DNA of 49,709 nucleotides. Origin: Nitrososphaerota archaeon. Lineage in GTDB: Archaea > Thermoproteota > Nitrososphaeria > Nitrososphaerales > CADDZS01. Shown piece by piece: positions 16,289 to 24,764 of this stretch. The stretch spans positions 1 to 49,709 of the forward strand of contig DAHVAI010000196.1 of the NCBI GenBank assembly GCA_027314685.1. Direction: 5' to 3'. Every line of letters begins with the position of its first letter. Position 1 is the stretch's first letter. Under the pieces are notes generated by a model. That model was not told where the DNA came from. It was given only the letters and a program-made list of their open reading frames with translations, and searched no databases. The translations under genes were made by a program, and so were the position numbers.

Positions 16289-18916
16289 TCATTTATTCTT
16301 TAATTCTTTTAAGTAATAGTCAGGAATCTTTCTTCTTCTGGACACAGCTACAATAGCTGCTACTAGTGCTACGATCACCAGAACTATTGCTCCAATTATG
16401 ATGAAGTTGAGACCGAATTGTGCTTGTACTGACGCGGGAGATTGGACTGTGAGAGCGATCTGAATGTTAGTACCATTCACATCTCCTGACCAAGAATCCA
16501 TCTTGTCGAAGAATGATGTTGGATTCGCGTTCAAATTCACGGTAGTTCCAACTGGAACGTAAACTGTCTCTGTTGATGTAATACTGGATGATGTCGGGCC
16601 AAACGAGTAGGAAACCGATCCGCTCCCCACAGGCACTATTGTTAACCCTGCGTAGAAGATGCCGCTCTCCACAATCGGACCTTCTACGGTTACTGTAGTC
16701 GTACTAGAGCTTCCAGTGTACGAACCCGAGCCGGTTCCGTTCCACATCTGGAATTTCCATCCAGGGTTTGCGGAGTTGGATATCGTCAATGAGCTGCCAC
16801 TGTTGACCCATTCACTTCTAGGATCGACAGTACCAGCCGATTGCACTCCGGGCTGCATTGCGACATAGTATTGTTGCGTGAATATTGGGTCTAGTGTCAG
16901 TGATGATGTAACCGCACCACTGTTGCTCGAATTTGTAATCCACCTCTCTTGCAAAGATGTAGTTACATCGTTTGCAAAGCTGTACGGCGATCCTGCGTCG
17001 ATCCAGAAGGATACAGGTGTGGTAGTCAACAATGAAGAGTTTGTTTTGCCAAAAGACAGCGATGTGAAAGTCGGACCGATTGACGGTGTGCCTCCATTGG
17101 AAACTGAAAATTCAGCGCTGACAGCAAACTGGTGGTAGTAGGTTGGAATTTGCACTGTAGTTGATTGTACCTGACCGCTGGTAGAGCTGTTTGCTATCCA
17201 TCTCTCCGATTGCGTGCTGCCATTTAGCAGAATACTGTAAGAGTAACGTGATCCCGCATCAACCCAGACTGATTGCGCTGCTGGGGTAGAAACGATACTA
17301 TCGAACTGGGTCACCATGACCGACGGCGAGGAGTAGCCTGTTCCTCCGCCTGTTACACTAAAGTTGAATGCAACAAGGTACTGATTATAGTACGCAAAGC
17401 TCAGTGTCCCCGGTGATGCTGCGTTGCCCGAAGTGGTCTGATTAGTTATCCACCTCTCCTGAGACGAAGAGCCACCCAATGTGGCTGTGACTGACCACGT
17501 GCTTCCCTCGTCTACGTAGTACACCTTTGGAGAAGTCGTAAGTGTAGATGTATTTTGGAGACCGTTCGTTGCATAGGATAGCGTGGGCGGAGAATATCCT
17601 GTCCCGCCTCCGACGATCGAGTAGCTGAGAGTTAGCGCTACTGTGGATGAAGAGGAGATAAAGTAAGATTTTTCTTCGCCAGCAACAATCGGTACAGTTA
17701 ATCTTCCGAATGGAGTTCCGCCCGGCGAGTAGACGTAGAACGTGTAACTTCCAGGGAAAATAGCGAGTGTTGCGCTCTGCCCGGTGAATGAGTTACCACT
17801 GCCGCTGATCGGTGAGGGAGAACTCTCCACGTAAAGCACCCCCGAGTTGATTGATGATTGGATGGTCACTATTCCCATCTGCGACTGAGTGTAAAGGCTT
17901 CCCAATGTTCCAGAACCAGGAGAAACTTGGACATACAGAGTGCCGTTTTCCGAGTAATGTTGACTAGATGACTGGGCGTTGCTTATTCCCTCCAGCGTGT
18001 CGCCCCCGAAACTATACGCATTTGTAACTTCCTGATAGTTGTGCCCATTCCAGAATTGCAGCTGCAGCTGTATGTTTGAATTTACGAGAGTCGTGTTCCA
18101 ACCATTCCCTGCTCCTCCCAAGATGAGTTCCGCATCGTAGTAGGTCCCGTATGGATTGTACTTTGTTCCGTCAACAACAAGGCCAGAATCGAGTGATTGA
18201 CTGGTCAGAACGGGGAATGTCACCACGTCGTACGTATGCCAACCAGTTCCATAGTTGTACTGAAAATAGACCTTTGGTTCGCCTTGAGTGTCGATGGTCG
18301 AATTGATGAGGAACTGTACTGTTGCTGGTAGAGGAATGGAAGCGTAGGAAGCGGTGGATGCCGCATAGTAACTGCCCCCATTCCCAAAGTTGTACACCTT
18401 GCCAGATCCAGAGATTCCAGCGCTCGCCGTTTCCGCGCTGGGGGATGACATGTTCCAGACATTATCTTCAAAGTAGGCTTCGTGATTGCTCGTGTCGTAG
18501 ACAATGACGTTCTGTAGCCAGTATACCAGCTGTCTCCCATCTTGAGAAGTAAACGGTAGTACAACATTCAGCTGGAAGGTCATGTTTGGTCCGCCTGAAG
18601 ATGTAGGTGCTGAAGTAATCAGAGAAGAAATTTGTGCAGTTCCCAGAAACGCGCTAGTGTTGTACCTGTACGCACCGCTGGAGTCTAGCCCGTAATCTGT
18701 GATTCCCATCGGCGCCGGCTCAGAATTTGAGGACGGTTTCACATTTTCTGGACCGCTTGAATTGTTCTTGCCTATTGCTGAGAGATGGCTCGGTATTGAA
18801 GGGATGGGTGAAGGAGCTCCTCTGCTATTGTGCTGGAATTGTACAGGTGTTATCATAGTGCTAACGGCGAACACCGAGAGCACAAAAAGAATCAGAAAAA
18901 TCTGTACTCTTTGCAT
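16289..18916 (-). CDS. Thermopsin-family (A5) surface protease with C-terminal repeats
   Basis: The large secreted protein has an N-terminal signal helix (QRVQIFLILFVLSVFAVS), then the thermopsin opening PAPMGITDYGLDSSGAYRYN and a beta-rich protease domain to about residue 400. Three tandem repeats of about 85 residues follow, each with GGGTGY or NGGT at its start and ERWITN or ERWIAN near its end. Two bacterial-type W-x-G repeats come next (FQMWNGTGS, KMDSWSGDV), then a C-terminal membrane helix with a basic SRRRK tail. Thermopsins are acid proteases outside the cell; this one is anchored. I prefer ATG 18916 because it puts the signal helix at the very start; 18955 is the longer option. It stands alone. 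Confidence 0.85.
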   Translation of the reverse strand: MQRVQIFLILFVLSVFAVSTMITPVQFQHNSRGAPSPIPSIPSHLSAIGKNNSSGPENVKPSSNSEPAPMGITDYGLDSSGAYRYNTSAFLGTAQISSLITSAPTSSGGPNMTFQLNVVLPFTSQDGRQLVYWLQNVIVYDTSNHEAYFEDNVWNMSSPSAETASAGISGSGKVYNFGNGGSYYAASTASYASIPLPATVQFLINSTIDTQGEPKVYFQYNYGTGWHTYDVVTFPVLTSQSLDSGLVVDGTKYNPYGTYYDAELILGGAGNGWNTTLVNSNIQLQLQFWNGHNYQEVTNAYSFGGDTLEGISNAQSSSQHYSENGTLYVQVSPGSGTLGSLYTQSQMGIVTIQSSINSGVLYVESSPSPISGSGNSFTGQSATLAIFPGSYTFYVYSPGGTPFGRLTVPIVAGEEKSYFISSSSTVALTLSYSIVGGGTGYSPPTLSYATNGLQNTSTLTTSPKVYYVDEGSTWSVTATLGGSSSQERWITNQTTSGNAASPGTLSFAYYNQYLVAFNFSVTGGGTGYSSPSVMVTQFDSIVSTPAAQSVWVDAGSRYSYSILLNGSTQSERWIANSSTSGQVQSTTVQIPTYYHQFAVSAEFSVSNGGTPSIGPTFTSLSFGKTNSSLLTTTPVSFWIDAGSPYSFANDVTTSLQERWITNSSNSGAVTSSLTLDPIFTQQYYVAMQPGVQSAGTVDPRSEWVNSGSSLTISNSANPGWKFQMWNGTGSGSYTGSSSTTTVTVEGPIVESGIFYAGLTIVPVGSGSVSYSFGPTSSSITSTETVYVPVGTTVNLNANPTSFFDKMDSWSGDVNGTNIQIALTVQSPASVQAQFGLNFIIIGAIVLVIVALVAAIVAVSRRRKIPDYYLKELKNK

Positions 18917-18982
18917 GCAATATCCCGCAAGAACTACCACGCAATTCGAAGCCATCGCTATTAAGGATTGTATGAAAAATGA

Positions 18983-19270
18983 TCGAACACTGCACTTCTG
19001 CAGGTTGCTTCAAAAAGATATTTTCTATCTAGCCTCCGTGACCTCTTGTTCACAGGGAGGCAAGAACAGATATTGCCAGTAGCCTTCGAAAGAGGCTATT
19101 TCGATTATCCCAAGAAAATAGGCCTCAAAGATATGGCAAGACAGATAGGAATAGAGACTTCTTTAGCTGAAATTTTGAGAAGAGGCCGAAGGAAAATCTC
19201 GGAAGAGTACTTTACAAGGCGTTTGCTTGTGCGTGAAGACATGTTGAATCGAGTGCACATAACAGTTTAG
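18983..19270 (+). pseudogene. Remnant of HTH_10 (bacterioopsin-activator type) regulator
   Basis: The frame encodes LFTGRQEQILPVAFERGYFD followed by YPKKIGLKDMARQIGI and LAEILRRGRRKISEEYF, the C-terminal HTH_10 DNA-binding domain of Bat-type archaeal regulators. Everything upstream of about 18983 is missing, so the normal N-terminal sensor or linker (typically well over 100 residues) is gone. One residue appears lost in the turn of the HTH (GIETS-LAEIL against the usual GIS-x-STLSEIL). The only start is a TTG at 19046. Most likely a truncated pseudogene; a free HTH peptide cannot be excluded. Confidence 0.65.
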
Positions 19271-19344
19271 GGCATGTTTTGTATCGCATTTCTTCCAGTT
19301 CGACTAAGTTAATTAGATTTCTAGTTGGGAATTGATCCGCTTTT

Positions 19345-19695
19345 ATGAACATCATAGAACAATTGATAACCGAGCACTCGGCCTTGCGAGTACACTTCAG
19401 GTATCTTGGTGCGAACTCTGATTTGAAATTCGAGTTTGAAGACTTTGCAAAAACTGTCATGCAAAGATTGAGGATGAGGTCGTGTTTCCTGAGCTGAGAA
19501 AATCACCTGATGCAATGGCCATCAAAAAGACAATTTCTGTCGAAGGAGATCTTGACATCCTGAATAAGAGGATACTGGAATTCAACTGAGGCTGTCGAGA
19601 ATCAAGTGATCTCAATGGCTCGGAAAAACATCGAGATCTTCGGGTTCAACCGGTACTTTGCGATTACTGGGATTTCTGAGAAGCTCTTTGAGTGA
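19345..19695 (+). pseudogene. Hemerythrin (HHE) domain protein pseudogene
   Basis: ATG 19345 gives MNIIEQLITEHSALRVHFRY, the first HHE helix with its metal-binding His. After a frameshift near 19460 the sequence continues HAKIEDEVVFPELRKS, the hallmark HA-x-I-E-x-E-x-x-F-P motif. A second shift near 19590 leads into ENQVISMARKNIEIFGFNRY and a stop at 19695. Hemerythrin-like proteins bind a di-iron centre and oxygen or nitric oxide. The order of the pieces is intact but two frameshifts separate them, so the gene is inactive. Confidence 0.7.
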
Positions 19696-19720
19696 GTGCG
19701 CTAGTCAGTCATTTCCTTTT

Positions 19721-20185
19721 TCAGGGAAATGGGTTAGTCGTGCCAAACGGAAAGTGAAAGTAATTCTTGCGGTAGATTACGACTGCTACACCCACGACTG
19801 CTATAGAGATAAAAAACCCAGTTGTGGTGGAACCGACATTAGCAGCTCAAGGCCCGCGGAAGTCTGGAGTAGGACGTAGTTGATTGGCCCACGGCACTTT
19901 CAAGACCTGCGAGATTGAAGATACAGGAGTTGCGAAGACACCCTCGAAAATGACTGTCATTCCTTGTAGCACGCTCGTAGCTGAAACTCTGCCCAAGTCT
20001 ATGAGGATTGCTCCTAGTACGTATGAAGTGGGAGATGACATGGAAACTATCATGCCATTGGAACCGAAGGGTGCCCACCGCAGCACTAATATCAGAGTTA
20101 CGTTCGACCTCGCTAGCCAGCGGCCGTTTTGATGTGGATTGGATTGCAAATAATTTTTCGAATACCCCTCCTCTTCGTGAAGCAT
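19721..20185 (-). pseudogene. Decayed surface protein with C-terminal membrane anchor
   Basis: The minus-strand frame from about 20185 encodes a beta-rich, Ser/Thr-containing sequence (RWAPFGSNGMIVSMSSPTS, then VLQGMTVIFEGVFATP). It ends at a TGA at 19847, but the same frame continues with ANVGSTTTGFFISIAVVGVA and VVIYRKNYFHF, a stalk, membrane helix and basic tail, to a stop at 19721. The composition is that of an anchored extracellular protein. No signal peptide can be read at the 5' end, so that end is missing or shifted. The family is unrecognised. Confidence 0.45.
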
Positions 20186-20195
20186 TATTCCTCAG

Positions 20196-20825
20196 TTGCT
20201 CGCGTTGGTAGGTATCTGCATAAAAGTTAGTAACTTTCAAGCGGTTTCTGACAGTCAGATTTTGCAGAAACAGCTCGTAGAGGCATTCGGTACTATGTTC
20301 AAGCAGCAGGCAGGCAACATCTATATGGCAAAAACAGCAAAGGGAGCTGCCAAAATTGTCGATGAGATTGTAAAAGAGAGGAGCATTGGGATAGTTTGCT
20401 GCGGGCCTTTTTTGATAGATGGGAAGCGCTTTGACTCTATGCTTGATAACAAGTTGCTTCCATTTGAAAAGCTTCAGAGTACTAGGAGAAGAGATGGTGC
20501 ACTGGGTGAACTTGGAAGCCTTGATGTTGGGATTACCTCCCCGCGGGCCGCAATAAGTCAGACAGGATCGCTCGTGGAGATCTGTTCCAGTGACAACGAA
20601 AGGCTACTCTCTTCGCTCTCAAGGGTCCACATTGCAGTGCTTAAATCGTCCGCCATTGTTGAGAATCTGTTTGACATTGCACCCATGATACGATCTGCAC
20701 TGACCGCAAGCAAGAAACCTACGATAACTTTGATCGGAGGCCCTTCAAGGACATCAGACATCGAGCTCAAATCAGTGCTAGGAGTCCACGGCCCGCACGA
20801 AGTCGATACTGTAATTATTGAGTGA
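20196..20825 (+). CDS. lutC: LUD-domain protein, LutC-like lactate-utilisation subunit
   Basis: The 209-residue protein has a LUD domain: GSLDVGITSPRAAISQTGSL, where LutC has the A-x-x-x-TG(S/T) motif, and the C-terminal GGPSRTSDIE followed by LGVHGPHEVD, a LutC hallmark. LutC works with LutA and LutB in the iron-sulfur L-lactate dehydrogenase complex that oxidises lactate to pyruvate in the cytoplasm. It precedes the lutB-like gene with overlapping or almost touching ends, so the two form an operon. The start is TTG at 20196; the exact start is uncertain because the N-terminus is poorly conserved. Confidence 0.85.
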   Translation: MLALVGICIKVSNFQAVSDSQILQKQLVEAFGTMFKQQAGNIYMAKTAKGAAKIVDEIVKERSIGIVCCGPFLIDGKRFDSMLDNKLLPFEKLQSTRRRDGALGELGSLDVGITSPRAAISQTGSLVEICSSDNERLLSSLSRVHIAVLKSSAIVENLFDIAPMIRSALTASKKPTITLIGGPSRTSDIELKSVLGVHGPHEVDTVIIE

Positions 20826-20829
20826 TGCC

Positions 20830-22941
20830 ATGCCGAAAACTTATGATTCCTTGAAGCGAAAAATCATCTCTTCTTTGGGACGGACGCAGCAGACAAAGTT
20901 TCTTCAGGCGGCTATGAAGAGAGGCAGAGATGCCAGAAGGGCCCAGCTTATTTCTCTCGGATCTACTGGTGAAGTGCTACGCCATGATGTGCACATGCTA
21001 AAGAACGAAGCAATTTTGAATCTTGATTCTCTTGTCAAGATGTTTATGGAAAACTGCGAGCGGAATGGCGCTACTGTAAGACTCATGAAAGATGGGGAGG
21101 AAGTGGTCGAGTACATCGCTAAATTGTCAGAGCAAAAAGGATCAAAACACGTAATCAAGTCCAAGTCCTTGACGACCGAAGAAATCGAGCTGAATCAGAG
21201 ACTTGTCGAGAAAGTGCCTTTTCTTGATGTGGTAGAGACTGATCTCGGTGAGAGGATAATCCAGCTCGCCGGCGAAAAGCCGTTTCACCTAGTGTTTCCG
21301 GCAGTGCACAAGACACAGGCAGAAATTGCCCAGCTCTTTTCAAAGGAGGTGGCGGGAACCGTTCCAGACGATCTTCAAGAAATAATGAAGGCTGTCAGGA
21401 GAGTTTTGAGGCCAACTTTCTTATCTGGCCAGATTGGGATAACTGGCGCCAATGTAGGCGTTGCCGAAACCGGCACGATTTTGGTCGAAGAAAACGAAGG
21501 GAACGCAAGGTTGGTCTCTGCAATTCCGGATGTGCACGTGGTAGTCATGGGAATGGAGAAGATAGTACGGAGCTGGGACGATGCTCTAAAACTTGCGATG
21601 GCTCATCCGGTAAGCGCAACAGGAACCCGGCTCACAAATTACGTCTCGATGATCAGCTCGAGACTAGAACTAAGTGGTCACGCCGACCGGAGTCTACATG
21701 TCTTGATTTTGGATAACGGCCGCTCAAAGATGAGCAAGGATCCCTGGTTTAAGGAAGCTTTGAACTGCATAAGGTGCGGTGCTTGTATGAATGCGTGCCC
21801 CACTTATGGTGTCGTTGGAGGTCATGTTTTCGGTTACATCTATCCCGGGCCCATTGGAATTCCCTGGACTGAAGCGGTGCACGGTCTTGAAAAGGCCTCA
21901 GAATTTGCACACCTCTGCGTCGCATGCGGTCTCTGCAAGGAGATCTGTCCCGCAGACATTGACATACCGATGATGATCGCGAAGGTAAAGGAGGAGGACG
22001 TACAGAAAAATGGTCAGCTGATTCCAAATACTGTCCTTTCCAGATCTGATGATTTTGCAAAACTAGCCAGTGCGACAGCTCCTCTCTCGAACTGGATTAT
22101 CCAGTCAAGGGTTTCTCGCACGTTAACCGATAGGTTTCTCGGAATTGATAAGAAAAGGAAGTTACCAAGGTTCGAGCGTCAGACCCTCGAGAAACGGTTT
22201 TCCAAGGGAGCTAGTCAGAACATAACTGAAGCACTGGCTAAGGTTGCCTTCTTTCCAGACATTTCCGCAAACTACAATGAGCCAGATAGAGCTTTGACGG
22301 CACTGCAATTGCTGCAAAAAGCTGGCGTGGCTGTCGAGATTCCCAAAAACTTGAAGCCGAGCGGAATGCCCTATATTTCGTATGGGGATCTTGTCAAGGC
22401 AAGAAAGATTGCTTTGCATAACGTTTCGATACTCAAAGACTATGTCCAGAGAGGATACGATATTGTCTCGATGGAGCCAACAGCCGTGTACTGTCTTCGC
22501 GATTCCTACCTAAAACTCTTGGACGAATCTTCCGAAGCTCTGAACGTGTCAAAGTACTCGTTTGAATATTTCGAGTATCTTGCAAAGTACGCCAAGATTG
22601 ATCCTTCTATTGGAAAGGGCAAGGTCGTTGGCGTCCACATTCCGTGCCATGAAAGAGCACTGAGCTCCAGTAAGTATGCAATAAAGCTGCTTGAGAACGC
22701 CGGCTACAAGGTCAAGGTCATAGAGACCGGAACATGCTGTGGCATGGCTGGGACATTTGGTCTCAAAAAGGGACCACTCGGATATGATCTCTCTATGGCA
22801 GTTGGAAAGCCGCTGTTCGAACTTTTCAATGAAGATACAGAGATAGAGCTGATTGCAACCGAGAGTAGCGTCTGCGCGGAGCAGCTATCAGATGGAACGA
22901 AACGGAAAGTGGTCCATCCCATTGAACTACTCACAGGTTGA
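20830..22941 (+). CDS. lutB: LutB-like iron-sulfur protein fused to a CCG (LutA-like) domain
   Basis: The protein has about 703 residues. An N-terminal LUD domain contains ANVGVAETGTILVEENEGN. Two 4Fe-4S motifs follow, CIRCGACMNACP (about residue 313 from this start) and CVACGLCKEICP (about 363). A C-terminal domain carries VGVHIPCHERAL and GTCCGMAGTFG, the CCG cysteine-rich motif of LutA, GlpC and HdrD. A first, degenerate CCG-like half (EPTAVYCLRDSY) precedes it. It combines the roles of LutB and LutA and would pass electrons from lactate (or another hydroxy acid) to the respiratory chain. ATG 20830 lies 4 bases after the lutC stop; a TTG at 20818 would give an 8-base overlap. Confidence 0.85.
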   Translation: MPKTYDSLKRKIISSLGRTQQTKFLQAAMKRGRDARRAQLISLGSTGEVLRHDVHMLKNEAILNLDSLVKMFMENCERNGATVRLMKDGEEVVEYIAKLSEQKGSKHVIKSKSLTTEEIELNQRLVEKVPFLDVVETDLGERIIQLAGEKPFHLVFPAVHKTQAEIAQLFSKEVAGTVPDDLQEIMKAVRRVLRPTFLSGQIGITGANVGVAETGTILVEENEGNARLVSAIPDVHVVVMGMEKIVRSWDDALKLAMAHPVSATGTRLTNYVSMISSRLELSGHADRSLHVLILDNGRSKMSKDPWFKEALNCIRCGACMNACPTYGVVGGHVFGYIYPGPIGIPWTEAVHGLEKASEFAHLCVACGLCKEICPADIDIPMMIAKVKEEDVQKNGQLIPNTVLSRSDDFAKLASATAPLSNWIIQSRVSRTLTDRFLGIDKKRKLPRFERQTLEKRFSKGASQNITEALAKVAFFPDISANYNEPDRALTALQLLQKAGVAVEIPKNLKPSGMPYISYGDLVKARKIALHNVSILKDYVQRGYDIVSMEPTAVYCLRDSYLKLLDESSEALNVSKYSFEYFEYLAKYAKIDPSIGKGKVVGVHIPCHERALSSSKYAIKLLENAGYKVKVIETGTCCGMAGTFGLKKGPLGYDLSMAVGKPLFELFNEDTEIELIATESSVCAEQLSDGTKRKVVHPIELLTG

Positions 22942-23015
22942 ACTTTTTGACAAGTAGCGTAACTCAGAGATTTTGATTACAGATAAATAACAGCGCTTTA
23001 CGAGAGTATCCCGCA

Positions 23016-24737
23016 TTGAAGTCTGAAAAAGCTCCTGTAGAAATGGCCATTGAGCGGGACGTAGGAATAAAGATGGATGACGGTCTGGTTTTGCGTGCGG
23101 ATATCTACCGACCAAAGAGCGGCGGCAAAGTTCCTGCAATTATGAACATGGGTCCCTACTGCAAGGGTCTGAGATATCAAGAGGGTTACGCTGACTCTTG
23201 GGAATTCATGACCAAAACTCACCCCGAGATCCTCGAGGGCTCGACGTGCAGCTACTTAACATGGGAAACTGTTGACCCAGAGAGATGGGTTCCAGCTGGC
23301 TATGCAGTCGTGAGGATTGATTCTAGGGGTGCTGGCCGCTCGCCTGGCTACATGGATTTTTACTCTGATAGGGAGATCAGAGACTTTTACGATTGTATTG
23401 AGTGGGCTGCGGTTCAACCTTGGTGCACCGGCAAGATAGGCCTCCTCGGGATCTCTTACTATGCGATAACGCAGTGGTTAGTTGCTGCAAAACAGCCACC
23501 GCATCTAACTGCGATACTACCATGGGAAGGAGCTTGCGATCATTACAGGGACAAGACATTCCACGGTGGCATATTCTGCAATGGGTTTTTGGAGCGCTGG
23601 TATCCAATGCGCGCGCTTCCCAGGCAGCACGGAATAGGTAATAACGGACCAACAGATCCATGGCTCGGCGAACCTTGCTCGGGTCCAGAAACTCTGAGCA
23701 AGGAAGAGTTAGCAAAGAACAGGCGCGATTACATTGTGGATACTAGTAAGCACAAACTAATCGACGATTTTCACAAAGAGCGTATCGCAGATCTCTCGAA
23801 GGTAGTTGTGCCACTAATGTCTGCAGGGAATTGGGGCGGCATCGGCCTTCATAACCGCGGAAACTTTGAGGGATATTTACGATCCGCGTCGAAACAAAAA
23901 TGGTTGTCCGTCCACGTAGGAAAGCACGAAGAGTACTTTTACCTCCCATACGGGCTGGATATCCAAAGGAGGTTTTTTGATCACTTCCTGAAGGGGATCG
24001 ATAATGGGTTCGACAAAGAGCCGCCTGTTCAACTCACGATCAGGCATCCTGACAATAAGTTTGAGGAGAGAAAGGAAAACGAGTGGCCGATCGCGAGAAC
24101 CATATGGACGAAGATGTACCTGGATACTAGCAGCAAAAGACTAGCTCGAGATCCCCCGAGCACGAAGAGTAACACTTCATTTAGAGCAGGACAGGATGAG
24201 ATCGTGTTTCGTGCTCAGCCGTTCGAGAAGGAAACCGAGATAACTGGTCCGATTGCCGCAAAAATATTCATGAGCTCTACAACTAGCGATGCTGACCTTT
24301 ATTTCACCTTGAGAGGATTTGCTCCAGATGGAAAGGAGGTAACGTTTCAGGGGGCTAATGAACCAAAGGCTCCGCTCTCTCAGGGATGGATACGCGCGTC
24401 GCACCGCAAACTTGATCCTAAACTCACACTCCCATACAGGCCATTTCACGCGCATGATGAGATCCAGGCGCTGACACCAGGCAAAGTGTACGCGCTCGAC
24501 GTTGAGATATGGCCGACATGCATCGTGCTTCCTAAAGGCTACTGGATCGAGCTTCTTGTTGAAGGCTCCGATTTTGAGCGGCCCGGTGCACAAGGACCAT
24601 TTAAGGGGTCTGGACCATTTGCTCACACCTACCCGTCGGACCACGCGCCTGGCATGTATGATGGAGTGACCAGTCTTTACAGCGGAGGAGATACGGACTC
24701 GTACCTGCTGATGCCAATAGTTCCGCCGAAGATCTAG
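23016..24737 (+). CDS. CocE/NonD-family alpha/beta hydrolase
   Basis: The 573-residue protein shows the X-Pro dipeptidyl-peptidase (S15)/CocE fold. The N-terminal region has MDDGLVLRADIYRP, then VRIDSRGAGRSPG, the nucleophile elbow GLLGISYYA with Ser147, and a later ILPWEGACDHYRD. The C-terminal part has the jelly-roll domain of the family (FRAQPFEKETEITGPIAAKI, and RASHRKLDPKL). Members hydrolyse acyl or amide bonds, for example acylated antibiotics, cocaine esters and proline peptides; the substrate here is unknown. No signal peptide is present, so it acts in the cytoplasm. It lies 74 bases after lutB on the same strand and could be co-transcribed. The start is TTG 23016. Confidence 0.85.
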   Translation: MKSEKAPVEMAIERDVGIKMDDGLVLRADIYRPKSGGKVPAIMNMGPYCKGLRYQEGYADSWEFMTKTHPEILEGSTCSYLTWETVDPERWVPAGYAVVRIDSRGAGRSPGYMDFYSDREIRDFYDCIEWAAVQPWCTGKIGLLGISYYAITQWLVAAKQPPHLTAILPWEGACDHYRDKTFHGGIFCNGFLERWYPMRALPRQHGIGNNGPTDPWLGEPCSGPETLSKEELAKNRRDYIVDTSKHKLIDDFHKERIADLSKVVVPLMSAGNWGGIGLHNRGNFEGYLRSASKQKWLSVHVGKHEEYFYLPYGLDIQRRFFDHFLKGIDNGFDKEPPVQLTIRHPDNKFEERKENEWPIARTIWTKMYLDTSSKRLARDPPSTKSNTSFRAGQDEIVFRAQPFEKETEITGPIAAKIFMSSTTSDADLYFTLRGFAPDGKEVTFQGANEPKAPLSQGWIRASHRKLDPKLTLPYRPFHAHDEIQALTPGKVYALDVEIWPTCIVLPKGYWIELLVEGSDFERPGAQGPFKGSGPFAHTYPSDHAPGMYDGVTSLYSGGDTDSYLLMPIVPPKI

Positions 24738-24764
24738 CCCACCATGTTCATAATTTTTTAAGTA

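Noticed and set aside
19884..20132. Plus-strand 82-residue frame between the hemerythrin remnant and lutC
   Set aside because: The minus strand has a more convincing beta-rich, membrane-anchored sequence over the same bases.
3322..20185. Possible recoding of TGA as an amino acid (in-frame TGA codons at 3382, in the OsmC gene and at 19847)
   Set aside because: TGA is used as the normal stop of several intact genes here, and the affected genes also contain other stops or frameshifts, so decay explains the data better.
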